The position numbers were made by a program, and so were the translations under genes. 64,000 bases of DNA, from NCBI RefSeq assembly GCF_014898815.1, contig NW_026515433.1, positions 84,501 to 148,500 of the forward strand, given 5' to 3'. The stretch is from Panonychus citri (lineage: Eukaryota; Arthropoda; Arachnida; Trombidiformes; Tetranychidae). Position 1 is the first letter of the stretch, and the number at the start of each line of letters is the position of its first letter. A model generated the notes under the pieces. That model saw only the letters and a program-made list of their open reading frames with translations, had not been told where the DNA came from and searched no databases. This document shows positions 20,933-35,975 of the stretch, in pieces.

Positions 20933-21542
20933 CAGATCAAAACGAAAGATTTGAGAAACAAATTATAAACAATTAACACAAAAATGGGATAATAAAATTA
21001 AAAGAAAAACTGAAAGCACAAGAACATGTGATATGAGAATGTAAACATTTGCTTTCAATTGTTTACGCATGTCAACCAATTAACATTTGGTCGATCGACC
21101 AGCAGATTGATTGTTAATTAAAATCCACTACTTTCATTGAAATTCTAAAATGAATTTGCTCAACTTTAAAACAAAATCAACCAGATTTATGCTACAGTTT
21201 ATCACTTTCCTTCAGCATTCGTTGCATTGAGAGAAATGATGAATGAATGAGTGAATTGAAAAGATTGAACAGAAGAACCAGAACTTTCTAGAAAATTCGC
21301 TTGGGGTCTCTGCTTTCGAATAGCAGTTTAGAAGCTTTAAAATTCAGCTGAGAGACTCATTGAAATTTTCTGGTTGTTTTGTTTCGATTGTCATTAGTAA
21401 TTGTTTTTTCTTTATTATTTTGTGTTCATCTTAATTGCATTTGAGTGAAGTCATTTTCTTCTCTATTCATTGAGTCGACGAACACTAATCTTGATTTCTC
21501 TCTCATTCATTGGATGAAGTATATTGAAGAAATTAAGAAATG
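20933..21542. other. Divergent intergenic region (probable shared promoter area)
   Basis: 610 bp between the TRNT1 start (-) and the 300-aa acidic protein (+). It should hold both promoters. AT-rich, with no TATA box or repeat that I can defend. Confidence 0.4.
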
Positions 21543-22637
21543 ATGTTTTTGCCCAATTCAGAAAGGCAAATTAATCTGTCCTCCAGGTGAGTTGATCAAC
21601 TATTGGCTATAATGGGGCTTTTGATTTATCCATTTTCTGATTTCTTGTATACTTATTTATTTATTACAGTGATTACAGGACACCAACTAGTATTCTAAGT
21701 TCACTTGGATTCAACGCAAATTATAATCCTCTCAATACCGATCCTGTGACTAATCCAACCAATTTGAATGGTGTTAATAACATGATGGACAATTATAATA
21801 GCTTTTGGTCACATACTGTCCCTACTAACATGCCTTGGGCTCAGCCACAAATGCAGCCAAATCCTACAAATTTGAATCCTTTTGTAGCTCATCCTTACAT
21901 TATGAGATTTACTGCTGGACCATCAATTTACAGTAAGTATTTCGTTAAATGTTCCCTTTCATCTCTTAGGCCTCATTTGAGTTTTGCATGTATTCGTTTC
22001 TTTATTTACCTTTTATTTTATTTACCTCATACCTTGATTAGACGAAATTTGCTCTCCTGATCCATGTACTTCTCAAACTGCTACTGAATGGGAACTTTTG
22101 AATAAACTTTCTTCAGGAACTGGAACCTGTACGTCCAACCTACATTTAAAGAGACGAAAGAGTTCAGATGATGAGGATCTTGACGAAAACATTGGTCAAC
22201 CACCTACAAAACAGTATATCAGTGAAGATAAAGTGACAGCAAAATTCAATGAAATGAGTCTAAGCAATGTTGAATCACTGGATCATGCAAACTCACCTAC
22301 CAGAGAAGATGATGAATTTGAGAGCGAAGAGGAGATCTCAAATGACGACCTAAAACCTACTATTGTACTTTCAGATGAAGTTAAACAAGCTTTAAACGCT
22401 CGTAACGACAGGATTGAGCGACTTTTCCAAGACGAATTAAATAAGTCAACTAAATCACTCGTTCTCTGGCAACCTCCGATTGGATTACTACCTCCTCCAT
22501 TGAATGTATATCAAAATGAAAAGAAGGAAGAGGAAGAGACGACCATAAATATTCCTAAATCTTTTGAATCATTGGAGGTCGATGTCGATACTTGTGATAA
22601 CTGCCTCATGGATGCTAATGAGATGATGGACTTATGA
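21543..22637 (+). CDS. Acidic 300-aa protein, possibly HCFC1R1-like
   Basis: Three exons, 21543-21586, 21670-21932 and 22042-22637, join in frame with GT-AG introns of 83 and 109 bp, giving 300 aa. The N-terminal half is Asn/Pro-rich and low complexity. The second half has a basic NLS-like 'LKRRKSSDDED', the block 'EDKVTAKFNEMSLSN', an acidic region ('DDEFESEEEISNDD') and a C-terminal 'KSLVLWQPPIGLLPPPLNVY'. The last two blocks, in that order, remind me of vertebrate host cell factor C1 regulator 1 (an 'F..LSL..DH' helix followed by a 'LLLW..P' element). The HCF-binding tetrapeptide [DE]HxY is not intact; the closest is 'DHAN'. I recall the family only roughly, so the assignment is tentative. 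It converges on VPS33A, 335 bp away. Confidence 0.7.
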
Positions 22638-22972
22638 TCATGAATTTTTCACTTTCACTTCTTTTTCAATCTTCCTTTTTGTTCGCAGATTTATGAGATT
22701 AATTCCGATATTGATTATACCCAATACCTGGATTCATTTTACATAATATGATATAAATTCTTGTCTGTTCAATGATATGACAATCTCATTGCACATAATG
22801 TTTAAGTTACCAAAATCAACCACCATTAAATTATAAACCACTAAAATTGTCTTATAAAATTTGTCTCGTTGTTTATACATGAATCCCAGTGGGTGCACTT
22901 TAATTAATTTTGATATAATACTTAAAATAAAAATACAACAGCTTTAAATTAATTAACAAAATTGTTGATACT

Positions 22973-24987
22973 TCATAAAAATGGCTTCTTCTTATCGAAA
23001 GTTTCTCCAAGTGAATTGATGAAAGTCTTCCCATTGATTATATGCGTGGTTCCAATAAGAAATTCAACGTTTACTGTAAAGTAGAAAATGATTAATTATT
23101 TCAGAGCGAAAATCAAAGATCTCAATAATGGTACAAGAAAAGTTCGCAACTTACAATCGGCTCGTTGTGATAACAAACGAAGAGCAGATATTTCGGCAAA
23201 AGTAACTCCACCAATGAAGAAAACCAAAACGACTTTAGGTTCGCCTGATTGTGTTGGTGTGGATGCAGAAGAATCGGAATTAAGGCCTTTCTGAAGTCCG
23301 TTTGGAATGACCTGTGTTGTTTCAAATGTTGGTTCTGGAAGCAACTTGAGAGCTTCGGGAATCGCTCTCCAACCAGGGTAGATCATGAACTCTGCGAGTC
23401 GAACTGAAAGAGGAGCATAACCACTGTAGACATAAGTGATGTCATTATCAGGACCAGAACTTTTCTCTTTAGTTAATCGAAATGTTTTTCTAAGTATATT
23501 GTAGTTTTTCACAAGAATACTCGTTCTCTGTTTGATGAGACCAGACTTTTCTAAATTGTTCAAAGTAACAAGATGTTTATATCGATATGTTTGAAGAATC
23601 TCACGGAAATAATGGTCGACAGTTTTACTTTTAAGGCCGTTATTTGTGAGAGATTGAAGGCAAATCAGTCGCAGTACCTTGTCCAGTGATTCTTGCTGAG
23701 CAATACAATCTTCAATGTAAGTATTAACTTTGTCCGTGTCAACACAATTAACAAACAATTGTTCCACTTCCACTGTTTGGTTAAACTCCTCGGTGTCCAC
23801 AATGGTTTTGACAATCTCAGCAATGGAAGTTTGATTTCCAAGACTATTCCTGACTGCTTGAAGTGACGGCAATTTCTTCATGAACAGTTTCATTTCATCG
23901 ACACTTTTTGCTTCATGTCTCTCGTCAATCAAGACCGATAACTTTTTTGCATTATCTCTGATGATCGGTCCGACATCGTAGAAGGTTTTGTCGCGTATTT
24001 TACTGTAAATAAGATCAGTTGAATTCAAGCGGAATGATTTGACTTCAGTCGGTGGGTCATTCACACCATCGGCAGTATTGTTACGAATTGAGCTGCTTTC
24101 GTTGGACTTGTTAAGTTTGTCCGAAGGTATCTTGATGATTCCATTGTTGATCCCGAATATTTCATCGAGTAGACCTTCGAAAGTCATCTGACTCATTAAG
24201 GGTGATACAAAATCAACAGATCGATCAATTAGTAGAAGATTATGTATTTGTGGAACAATTTGTGACTCTTTGAGAGACATTTCTTTGCCTAATTTAGTCA
24301 TCAAGTCAAAGACTCTTTGAGCCCATGGACCTTGTCCATTGACTGTTTCAATGATACCAAATAATGATTGAAGCGTCATGATGGCTCGAGCTACATGAAG
24401 TAAACAGGAATAATCTTTGTCAATGAGAAGCTCTTTACAACAATCAGCAAGTTGCATTGAAATGACATCAGAATCCAGTGGGAGTATTTCAATGGGATAT
24501 TCATTGATACTCGTAATCATTGACAAGACTCCATAATCTTGAAGCTTTTTCTCACAATGCCAACTCTTGTAGGGCATTAATAGAAGATGAATGTCCTTAT
24601 TCAACGATTGTCGGGTTTCTCCTTGCAAATTGTCAGCGACAATCTTCATGAGAGATGCTTTAGAACGAAGAAAGTAAATCAAACAATCCGCTTGGATGGT
24701 CGGCAATTTCTCTGGTCTCAGATGAAGCATTTGAATGACCCCACATTGTTTGAGAAAAGTGAAATCAGCAGCGAGCTCAATGCTTCCAAGTATCTTTCCA
24801 TCCCAAACGATTGCCTGGATAATTAAAAGTCGAAAGCATAATTAGAATCAACCAACAGCGAAAAAAGTCAAACACGAGAAAATCGCCTTACCTTAGTTCC
24901 ATTGAATTTTTGTAAACAAGATCGTAATTCATTTCTTGCAACTTCTTTCAAAATCGAAATGTTTAAACGGCTTGACAAATAATCCAT
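22973..24987 (-). CDS. Vps33A: Vacuolar protein sorting 33A, Sec1/Munc18 protein of HOPS/CORVET
   Basis: Three exons on the minus strand: 24892-24987, 23155-24814 and 22973-23073; 618 aa (human VPS33A 596). As the SM subunit of the HOPS and CORVET tethers it binds SNARE bundles during fusion at late endosomes and lysosomes. Recognisable blocks: N-terminal 'AIVWDGKILGSIELAADF', the hallmark 'NLLLIDRSVDFVSPLMSQ' with 'TFEGLLDEIFGI', 'DTDKVNTYIEDCIAQQ', 'YVYSGYAPLSVRLAE', 'KVVLVFFIGGVTFAEISAL', and the short last exon 'EFLIGTTHIINGKTF'. 'DEIFGI' and the tail favour VPS33A over VPS33B. All junctions keep the frame and use GT-AG. It is divergent to USP48, with about 1.05 kb between the starts. Confidence 0.96.
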
Positions 24988-26039
24988 GATTAAAGTGACA
25001 ATTTAATGCACAAACCAAAACAAGAAAATAAAATTTAACAAAACACATGAAATTTTGGCGCATTAATTTAAACTCATTTCGTTGATTACGATTTTCATTC
25101 GTAATTCTATTTATAATTCGCCGGTATATAAATTAAATTGTTCAACTATCCAGATTCATTAATCGTGAAGATGAGAAAATATTTGCCATCAAAAGCCAAT
25201 AGCTAAGGTAATAAAACAGTAAAAATGATTGATAATTAATTGTTATTTTCAATCGAATATGGAAGAGAATTACTCATCATTAGTTTTTTCTTATGTTGCT
25301 GATGATCGAGATTCTCACTTATTATCCTCCCTATTTAATAATAATGAAAAGAAACTATAATTGTATATGTGATAGTAATTAACTGTTTCTATTTGATAAA
25401 ACAGTCAACGAATCTTTTAAAATTCTGATTCACTCTGAACTGATTCCCAACTTCATTCTAATTCAAATTAATCGCTTACCGAATTGTTGCTCCATTTGAT
25501 CGCCACGAACAAGAAAATTCGATAAAATCAAAATTTTGCTTATTTGCATGGTGTTGATGTTGTTTTCTTGTGATTACTCACAATTAATCGATGAGATAAA
25601 TTAGCAAAGTTACCAAATGAATCAAATGAATTACATCGGTTATTGTATTTAAAAAAATATCAGAAAAATGAATAAACAGAAAATGAGAAAAACATATAAG
25701 AAAGTTATACAAGAATTAAATAAATTATTAAAAGGACTTGGCTATAATTTTACTAAAGATGTTCAAGAAGATAATTAAGAAAATAATTAAAACGATTAAA
25801 TTACTTCGAAAATTAATCAAAGAAAATTCAAAAAAGGCGGTTTCCAATTTGATTGGTTCGCTGTTGGGTTGACATTTTGTTGATGAATTTAAATGAAAAC
25901 AAGTCAATAATAAAATTGATATGATGGTAAACTTTTTTTGTTGTGTTGTTATTAATTGTTAGTGTTTGTTTTTTTTCTTATTTATTTATTTTTTTTGTCA
26001 TTCCTTAATTGGTCACTCGATTGAAGGATTCACCATAAT
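24988..26039. other. Divergent intergenic region VPS33A/USP48
   Basis: About 1.05 kb between the two start codons. AT-rich, with A-rich stretches near 25660-25830 and a T-rich run just before the USP48 ATG. No gene seen; it should contain both promoters. Confidence 0.4.
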
Positions 26040-29000
26040 ATGCCAGAGTATGAAAAAGTCAACGAGAAAGCTGCTTCCGATTGGGCTGCCACGGTGGATG
26101 ATAATTGTATCACTTGGGATCATATTTTGAAAGCATATCGACTTCATCTGAAATCTTGTTCTGTTAAATCTAATCCTTGCAAGTAAGTTGACCCACACTG
26201 ACTTACCTAATTGCCACTTACATGACTTCCGCTTCCATTCAATCGCTTCTACCTGCATTCATTATCTTCTGTACTAATCACTTTCTCATTCTCTCAACAG
26301 GCGAAACTGTAGTAATAACCCAAAGTGCATCAGTGGTTTAGGGGAGAATCGTTTACTCAACACTAAGGAAGGCACCAATATTAATTTGGAGGATGAGGAA
26401 AGACGAGAACCAGGATCTTTCGCTGGCTTGAAGAATCTTGGAGCTACTTGTTATGTCAATAGTCAGTTGCAGGTTAGCTTTGAACATCGAGATGGCAATA
26501 GAAAGATTTTGTGTACATGAGATTATTGAGTACTAGTCTTTCAATGTTACCTTAGAATTGAGTATTTACTTGCATTGTAGAACAGTCTCATTGAGACAAA
26601 TAAATTACAATTATCAGTTTGATTACTACGTAGACATGGCCAGGTCATAAATTTGTAATCACATTTAGGTGTTGACAACTTCATAAATGATGAGAGACAT
26701 TTGTCATCCTGTCAATTTACTCATTTACTACCTGAATTGTCAGTCCAAGATTTTTCCTATTATCAAAACAGTAATTGGTCAGTTATGTTTACTCATTGTT
26801 TCAAGTCAAAGTAAACTACTTTTGCTTTTCTTTTGTACCATGAAATTAATCAAATTAATTTCTTAATTTGGTATTTTATGTCCACATCAGTCTATTGTCA
26901 TCATGAGAAATTTGCTGCATTCTACATTCACCAAGCATTTGACTGTTTAATATTTTAAATTGTTATTTTTACACTTGTTCTTCTCTAGGTTTGGTACCAC
27001 AATCCGTTCTTAAGGGAAGCCATTTATAAATGGAAACCCGATGACGACGAAAAGGAGATTTCGGCTCAACTCAACAGAGCAGTTTCACTGACTGATCTTT
27101 CCTCAGGGACCCAGTTCAATCCCGTCTCTCCTGTCGGACAATTACAATTAATATTTGCGCGATTACAGTTTAGTGCAAGACGCTATGTCGATCCAACCCA
27201 ATTTGTAAATAGTCTACAACTTGATGTTTCACAACAACAAGATGCTCAAGAGTTTAGTAAACTTTTTCTAACTCTTCTTGAAGACGATCTCTCCTCACAA
27301 AAGGACCAAAAAGTTAAAAATATCGTTCAAACGCAATATTGTGGCGAATATGAATATGTGACTAGGTTTGTATTAGTCATTTCAATTAAATTTTTCAACT
27401 CTTTCTCTTTATTAACTGTTCTTTCTGTTTCTGTTGATCCCTCTAGATGCAGCAATTGTGGAACCGAGTCATTCTCACCGTCAAAATTTTATGAACTAAG
27501 TCTTAACATTAGAGGACATAAAGATATTCACCAGTGTTTAGATGAATTCTTTTCGGTAATTAATTATCATATATTTTTATTACTGTTCACTTTTCCTCTC
27601 ATTTTGCAATTCATTCACAACTGGATGTCGATTGAACTCTTGTTTTGTTCTTGACTCGTTAGAATGGCGAAAAGTAGAATATTAACCCATTGGATTGTAA
27701 TCCAATGTACCTTCAATTAGAAATGTAATTAGACTTTTCCATTTTGATAATCCAAAACCATAAATGAATGGAGGCTCTATCATTCTTCGATTTGGTTCAT
27801 CATAGAATTCTAATCATGTGAATTTTCCACCTTAATAAGTGATGGTAGTTTGTCTTATTCGATTGCTATGGCGATTGAATCGAAATTACCCTTGTATTAT
27901 CTCTTTCTTACGACTACTTTCATTTAGAAAAATCAATTTTAATCTTTCTATCTGTTAATCAACGAATCTTGCGAGCGAATCTTTGATATCAATCTGATTG
28001 TGCTTTAGTATTCTAATTAATCACTGAGAAACTGGTAGAACCGATGGATATTGAAATAAATGATTCAACTCACTAATTGAAACTCACATCAGAAACTTGA
28101 CCATTGTGACTTGTTTCAAGTATATTTATGATTAAGATGATTAGTTTTCCAAATTAAATCAAATCAACACTCCAATAGTTACCGTTACCATAAAAAAACT
28201 TGATTAGCTTAACTGATTTCCCTTTTTTCATCGATAAACATTAACCATCTCTATGCTTGTTGATTAACCAACAACAACTGGTTACATGTATTTACTTAGT
28301 TTTTTAATTGACTTAAAGTTTAACTAACACATAATCAACTCTGATCAAAACTTTAATCAAGATTTTTTACTCTGATTTGCGTCACTCGTGCAATTGAAAT
28401 TGAATTGAAAGAATCAAATTTAAAGAATCATCATCAGGCAATTAAGGACTGAACTTATTCAGTGGTCCTTGAGTTAATTCTCATCAAATATCTACTATCT
28501 GATCAGCCCGTTTAACCATAATCAGGATGAAAGAAAATTAAATCAACGAAAAAGTATAAGAAACACTTAACCTAAAGAAAGAAATTAACTAATTCGTATA
28601 TTTGGTTGGTTGCTAAGGCACTTGTACAAGGAATTAGAGAAAAGCTAATCAAGGAGACAGATTCATCCGAAGATTAAAAGAGAGTTGAGCCTGAAGACTT
28701 TTATCAATATCTGATGTAATCATAGCCTCGAGCTGATCAAATAAGAAGGATGATCTTCTTTAACTGTAAATGACACCTTATTTTGATGAATCTTTTCGCA
28801 TAATTGCACCATTTTTTATTCTAATTGCTACTGTCCGCAAATTACTATCAACATTGTCAATCATTAGATGAAGATGAAAATTGTGATTTAGTTTTTATCA
28901 TGTTCTTTTAGTAACTTGTTTCTTTCTCTTCCTCTGTCAATTGGCTTATCATTTAATCCTTTGCACTCTTGATTAGTCTTATTATCTTCATCCCAATTCA

Positions 29001-32000
29001 GTTAACATGTTGTTGTAGTTGTTAAACTCAACTTTTCATTCAGTTCCGGATGATGAATATGAATTTAAACAAATTGAAACAATATTTCAAAATTGGTTAA
29101 ATAATTAATGATTGATCAAGATCCAAATGTTATTCAGATATTGAAATGCTCACTTTTCTTATATAATTAATAACTGTCTTAATCACATGAAGCTCATTTA
29201 ATCTCAATCTTTACGTAATTTAATTATTTGATCTTGATCCTGATCCGTAATATTAATAAAATGTTCACCTTACCCTTGTACTTATCAAGTTGATCTTGCA
29301 ATTGTCGTAATTCAATGTTTAATTATCGGCTGGATCATTGATCTCAATTAGGGATAAAATTAATAAATTTTAATAATTGTCTAAGCTATTTTACTCTCCC
29401 ATTCAGCAATCAGTTGATTGCTCACTTAATTGATCATAAATTAAAAAGCAAGATGATGATAATCTAAGTTTGCTCCTTTAACAGCTCAGTTGATGGTGAT
29501 TAGTAGATGAACTTATAATTACTTGGGTATCACCTTATTCCCATTGAAACAACACATTCATCTGATTTTGTAATAATTAACTAACGAATCAACTTTAATC
29601 ACTATCTAACTGTATTTTCTATATTAACAAACAGCAGGATAACCAATACATTGGACAATATTTAGCGCACTCATTTCAATGCAACAAATTAACATGAAAT
29701 GTATTTTACTCACACGCTGAGTTTAACTAACTAGTTAACTAAAGTTTATTCTGATTATTTAAGTTAAACAGTGAAAATGTCTCCTCCTCAACAATTACAA
29801 TTTACTATCGTTACTTGTTTGATTGAGGGTAAAAATGGTTAGTCCTAAAAGAGACATTACAATTTGTTAATTACTTGTTAATCATTTGCATTGAAATGAA
29901 TCTAAATAATCATTATTAAGATTAATTATGATTTTCCATCATAGTTTTCATCCCTTGTTCATCATCTTCTTTGCATACGTTAACCTTGTAATGCGAAAAA
30001 CAATCAACATTCAAACATTGTTATTGAACTTTTCATCTTTTAATCACCATTTAAACAGAGGTCATCGTCATCATCCTCATCATCTCTTTCTTTCATCACC
30101 TTGATCATCTATCTTCATGAATCTCTCTCATTTCTCCAATCTGAATCGTGGGAATCGGGTAAACAATAGCATCGAAACCGAACATTGTTCTTGAATGTTA
30201 AATCAATGGGAAGATGTTGATATGATGAACAACAAGAAGAAAGTGAAGATGATGAAGATGAAGATGATGATTTGTTCCAGGTCTCTACCTGATTTTCATC
30301 ATCATTAACTTTTCTTGATTATATTTACTGAGTCATTATAGCGATTAAATGTCCACCCAAACTCAATCTCTTCATATTGTTGATAATCTGATGATAATCT
30401 GTTTGTTTCCTTAAACTGTTTCATTAAACTTTTTCTCGACCATTTTTTTTTACTAAAACCACCTCAAAGCTAAAGATATAATAGAAATTATGATTTTTTC
30501 CATTTAATTATCATTTAAACTCAATCAAAGTTTGTTGACAATTTTTTCTTCTCACTGAGTTGATGTAACTTTTTTCTCATTGAGTTAATTTGCTGTGAAG
30601 GAAAAAAGTTAAATCGATTCAGTTGTTGATTAAACCTTTTCAATTACCATCCCTTCAGCATTAATTGTTACTCGAATTATTTCAGATTAAAGTCACTCTT
30701 ATGTGCTTAATCAGTCAATACAATTAATAAATTGTTACTCCGATTATAATCACAGTTATGAGAAGTTGTCAAAATATTATTATACCAGAAAAAAAACTGA
30801 TTCACTTGAATGCAGTTGACAAAAATAATTAAAGACTTTGGTGTAAATTGTTGTTATTGTTATCAATCAACACTATCAAAGTTTAATCAAGTTATTAATT
30901 TATTGGTCACTCTGATTCAGTTGTGACTATCATTGTATTCATGATTATATTTAATTCTGTCTTTTTTTCATCTCACAATTGAATCTGTTGATTATTTCTC
31001 TTTAATTGTAATCACTGGACTGATTAATTACTGCCCTTTCTCTTTCTTTTCTGGTTTGTGATTTAATTGGAAAAAAAAGTAACAATCAAAATCTCATTAC
31101 CAAGTAACCAGATCAGGTCAACTTAATATATCATTTAACATCCATAGTTGAGCATTTAACTTGTTCCCAAGTTGATCAACAATCTTGTATTTGATTGTAA
31201 ATTTAATTTCTTTTCATTACAACAACAGTTGCTCACAGTTAATTGTTAATCTTGATTAACTTGGTTTTTTGGCATCAGTTTATCAAATCAATTTACTTAC
31301 GAAAAAAACAACGAATCATTTTGAAACAATTAAGAAAATAAAGAAAACTAATTAACATCCAGATACGATCTTGATTCACAAATCATCATTGCATTAACCT
31401 TTGATTGGATTGTGTCAATGACCGATTAAAACAAACCTTAACTGTGTCAATTAAATTGAAACAATTAAAATCTAGATTCGTTTTCAATCCTTACATTTCT
31501 CATTGATGATTTACTTTGCTAAGTCGCATTTTGAATCGACAATTAATCATTTACTCATCATACTCAAATTATGTCAGCAAATCAGTTGATGACATTTAAT
31601 GATTCTCAAGAAATGATTGATTTGAAAACTATTAATATTTTCTGTAACTCATCATCATCTCTCTTCCTGTTTCATTGTTGAAATCATGTGATCTTGATGA
31701 CATTTAGAGTGATCATCGCGGAGATATTGATAATTGTAATTTACAGAAAATTTTGATTGAAAAGATCAGAGAATCATCAGAATGATGATAATCAACTGCA
31801 GTTCTGTTGAATCTCTTGCCGCATAAAATTTCATGTTTTTTATCAATTTTTTCTAATCTTATTTTTCTTTCTTTCTTTTCCTCTTATTTCTCTACTCAGC
31901 CTGAGATTCTGGAAGGAAGCAATCAATACTATTGTAATATTTGTGAAAGCAAGCAGAACGTGATCAGAACCATTAGATTGCGAAAGTGTCCACCTTACCT

Positions 32001-35000
32001 GAATCTTCAGCTTCTTAGGTTTATCTATGATCGTCAGAAAAATTGTAGACGGAAGCTCAATTCATCTATTAACTTTCCTCTCACTTTAGATATGAAGAAA
32101 TATTTCCAAGAAAGTGTATCGGTTGATTGTACTGAATACAATTTAGTTGCTGTTCTGGTACATAAAGGACAATCGGCACATTCAGGTCACTACATAGCCC
32201 ATATTAAAGATCGTGAAACAGGCGATTGGTACAAATTCAACGATGAATTTGTTGAAAAAACGCAAGGAAATGTAATTAAATTATGTACTGATAATTCAAA
32301 AGAATCTCCACCGAAATTATCGTCAGCAGTTTCCTTGCCGCTTGGAGAGATCAAACCTTCAGCATTTAATGTGACAACTCCATTTACGACAGGACCAAAT
32401 GCACCCCCATTGTCATCGTCTTCATCCTCACCACCACCACCAACATCATCATCAGTACCACAAACATCAAACAAAACAACTAAGAAAGAGTCAACAAAAT
32501 TCAGCAAAGGCTCATACATGTTGGTTTATAAAAGTTCAGTTCTTGACGATAAAAGTGAGTAACTTTTTCCCTCGAGTTTATTTATTTTTTTTATTATTAT
32601 TTTGCACTTTTCTCATTCACACACTTTTCAATTTCATTCACTTTATAACTTTATTATTATCATTATTTATCACAAATCTAATGTCTATTTTTTAGTCAAT
32701 CAATTGACCAGTTCTCTCATCATGTCCACTATTTGCAATTGTTGATGCATTCATGTAAATGTACTTGTAATTCATCATATCAATGATAATAATAAGCTCG
32801 ATCATATTGATGCAAATGAAAAGACACGTTGAGCTGATTTATATTATCGTTTATTTGTTTTATATTTTCTCAATAAAATGTTGAGTCTATTGAGAACCTC
32901 CAAGAGTCATTTTAGTCATGGAATTAGTCAAGAATCTGTTTGAGCAACTTTTTTCTCTATTTGGTGAAATGCAATCGAATCAAGTTGCAAATATAATTTT
33001 ATGTTTATCAACCAAATTCCTTTTAAATTGAAAGGGAAAAATGGACGAAACCAATTAATTGGTAAAACAAAATCATCTCGACGTTTGATCGACAACAATT
33101 AACAAGTTAAAACTTTTTAAGCTGTTGGATTAACTTTTCCATCGGTTTAGTTTGTTAGAACATCAGTTTGCTTATCGTTGTTATGATTAAATTCATTATT
33201 CAATATTATCTTTAATAAGTGTACGCCCGATTCCCACAGCTAATTAAAACTCAGCATAATACTCGAGACAAAATGGTGGTTATTTTAAGATACGAATGAA
33301 AGGCTAAATGTTACTCAAGATTCCCGGAAGAAAACAGGGTACCCTCCTTATGCTGTTTCTCCATCATCATCTCCCACAGAAGAAGATGAAGAGAAGATGA
33401 TGATGGATATGAAGAGAGACCTTGAAGGAATATTTACCCAATAAGTTCTCCACTCAGGAGGTCCATCTACCTGACCAACTTCTTCTCCTTGCAAACACCA
33501 TCATCGCTCCACCTCCACCTTAATTTCCTAAATTTCAATTTCATTAAGTCTCTATATCCAAATCATGTTTATCTCAATTCCAAGTCAATGGGCTCAACTA
33601 AACTTTTCTTCATTTCATGTAACTTTTTGTGTCAATATTTTTTGCTCTTCCATAGAAACTTTTTTATCCATAGACTAATGATGAAGAGTTGCCCAACTTT
33701 TTTCTTATTCACTTTGGTCCTAATCTCTTCTTTTGCTTTTTTACCTTCATTTTAAGGTAAAAAGTGTTTTTCACCACGTAACGGTAGCCATTAGTTTTTT
33801 GCCTCCTTGTTATACAACTTCATCAATAGCTGCTCCTTTTTTTCAATCATCAGTAGAATGATGATAAAAAAGCAAGAAGATTGAAAGTGTGATGAGTAGT
33901 GAATCTTTTGTAAGAAGTTAATTCATTATCTTCATAGGAACAAGTGATAAACAGAACAACATGTTGATACTTTTGTCACGCATTTTTGCTCGAAATTATT
34001 GTCATGATTTATGAAACTTTTTCTTTCATTGATTCGACAATCAAACATTTCCAGTCATTATAATTTCTTCAATTCCTTTACAACTTTCTAATGATATCGA
34101 GAATTTATCACATTCTGTGATCTTTATTATTACTTTCGAATAAATTTTTTTCTTTCTTTTTCGACAATTTGCTCGAAAAGATTTCATCATTTCAACTCTT
34201 TCACTTGCCTGTTTCTCATCATTAACACTGATTTTCATCACCAGTGAACTACTCGAATTTAACTAGAAAAGCGAAATGATTTTCTTACATCCATTCAAAT
34301 GGGATAATAATTACATTTGATTTAATAAAGAATGAAAAAAATGTTGATTATTTTCCTGTTTTGTTGATTATCTTGCAAATCGATCGTAATTGTGGTATTT
34401 GAACAATCATTTCCATTGAAGTTCATTTCTGTTGATACCATGAATCAGATGATAACAAGATACATTTCATTACAATAATATTATTGATTACAATTTAATA
34501 GTTTAACCTTGTTGTTCAAATAGTTACATTTATAAACTCAAGTATCATGAAGTTTATTTCTGTAGCAAACCATGAATATGATTGTAATGATATGTGGATG
34601 TGAAAATATACCAACAATTATAATTTACATTTAATATTCAAAGTTTTTTATTAACCAAATGATTAAATCAATTATTTTCGTCAATTTGTTTATTTGTTTA
34701 TTTCAGAATTACCTTCAGATAGCTCAGTTCAATGGGATATTCCTGAATACTTACAAACAATTGTGGTCGAGGAAAATAGTATATTTGAAGACCACCTTGA
34801 AATCAAAAGGAAAGAGAGAGTAAGTTACCTTGATTATTATCAATACATTTCATTGATTCAATTGCACTATTATGATATTAAACATGGACGATGATTGTTG
34901 GTAAGATAAATTACATCAATTGGCGATTATCTATTAACAAGGTACAATTTATTTGGAGCGTATTTTGTACTGACCATTGATATTATAATGGAGGCCACAC

Positions 35001-35917
35001 ATTGATTGATATCGTCAGAATATAATCACTTTGTTTATCTAAATTCAGGCATAACTATGAACAATTATCTTCACTTCTTAATCTTCTCGTTTTCCTTTCA
35101 TTTTACATTTCAAATGGATCATGATACTTTTAATCTCATCTCATCTCTTTTCAGGATCAGCGATTAGCACTGAACAGAGAGAAACAGGAAGAGATGTTAT
35201 CCATCTACAAGAAACTTATGCTTACTGATAACGAAGAATCTTTTGAATGGATAAGCAAGAATTGGCTTAAAGATTGGCTTCACAGCGACTTTGAGAGTCC
35301 GATCCTCCACTGGACAATTCCAATGCCCTTTGTCCCCATAATAAGTACTTATCTTTTCAATCATTCACCTTCTCATCTTTTCATCAACTCCCTTTCCTTC
35401 AACAATAACAGTTAAGTTTCTTTTCATCATTGTCATCATTCTTATCATCTTATTCTTACATAAAACATACACATTGACCAATGTCTAACTTTTGTTTATC
35501 ATCAGCTCATTTTATTCATGAAAGAACTTTCATCTTGATGAGAATGAAAATGATGGAGAAAAAAATCCAACTTGTTATAAAAAAGCAGCAAATGAACTTT
35601 GATGATAACCTTACATAGTCAATTCTAAATTGACTATGTTATTATTTCCATTGTTATCATCATGATTATTATTGCAACATTGTCTTTTCTATATAATTTG
35701 ATGGTAATTATTATTACCATTGTCAACAATGAATCAAATTCTGATTCTCATTTTTCATCTCTTATTATCCATTTACAGGCTATCCTTAAAAGCTGCTCAT
35801 GCAATGAAGTGTGTCAATTCCGAAGGGGTTTGTATTCATTCAAATCATGTTATTGTCAACAATTTCTGCCCATCACCTTATCATTTTACCATCATCTTCA
35901 TTACCATTATTATTACC

Positions 35918-35975
<58 letters not shown>

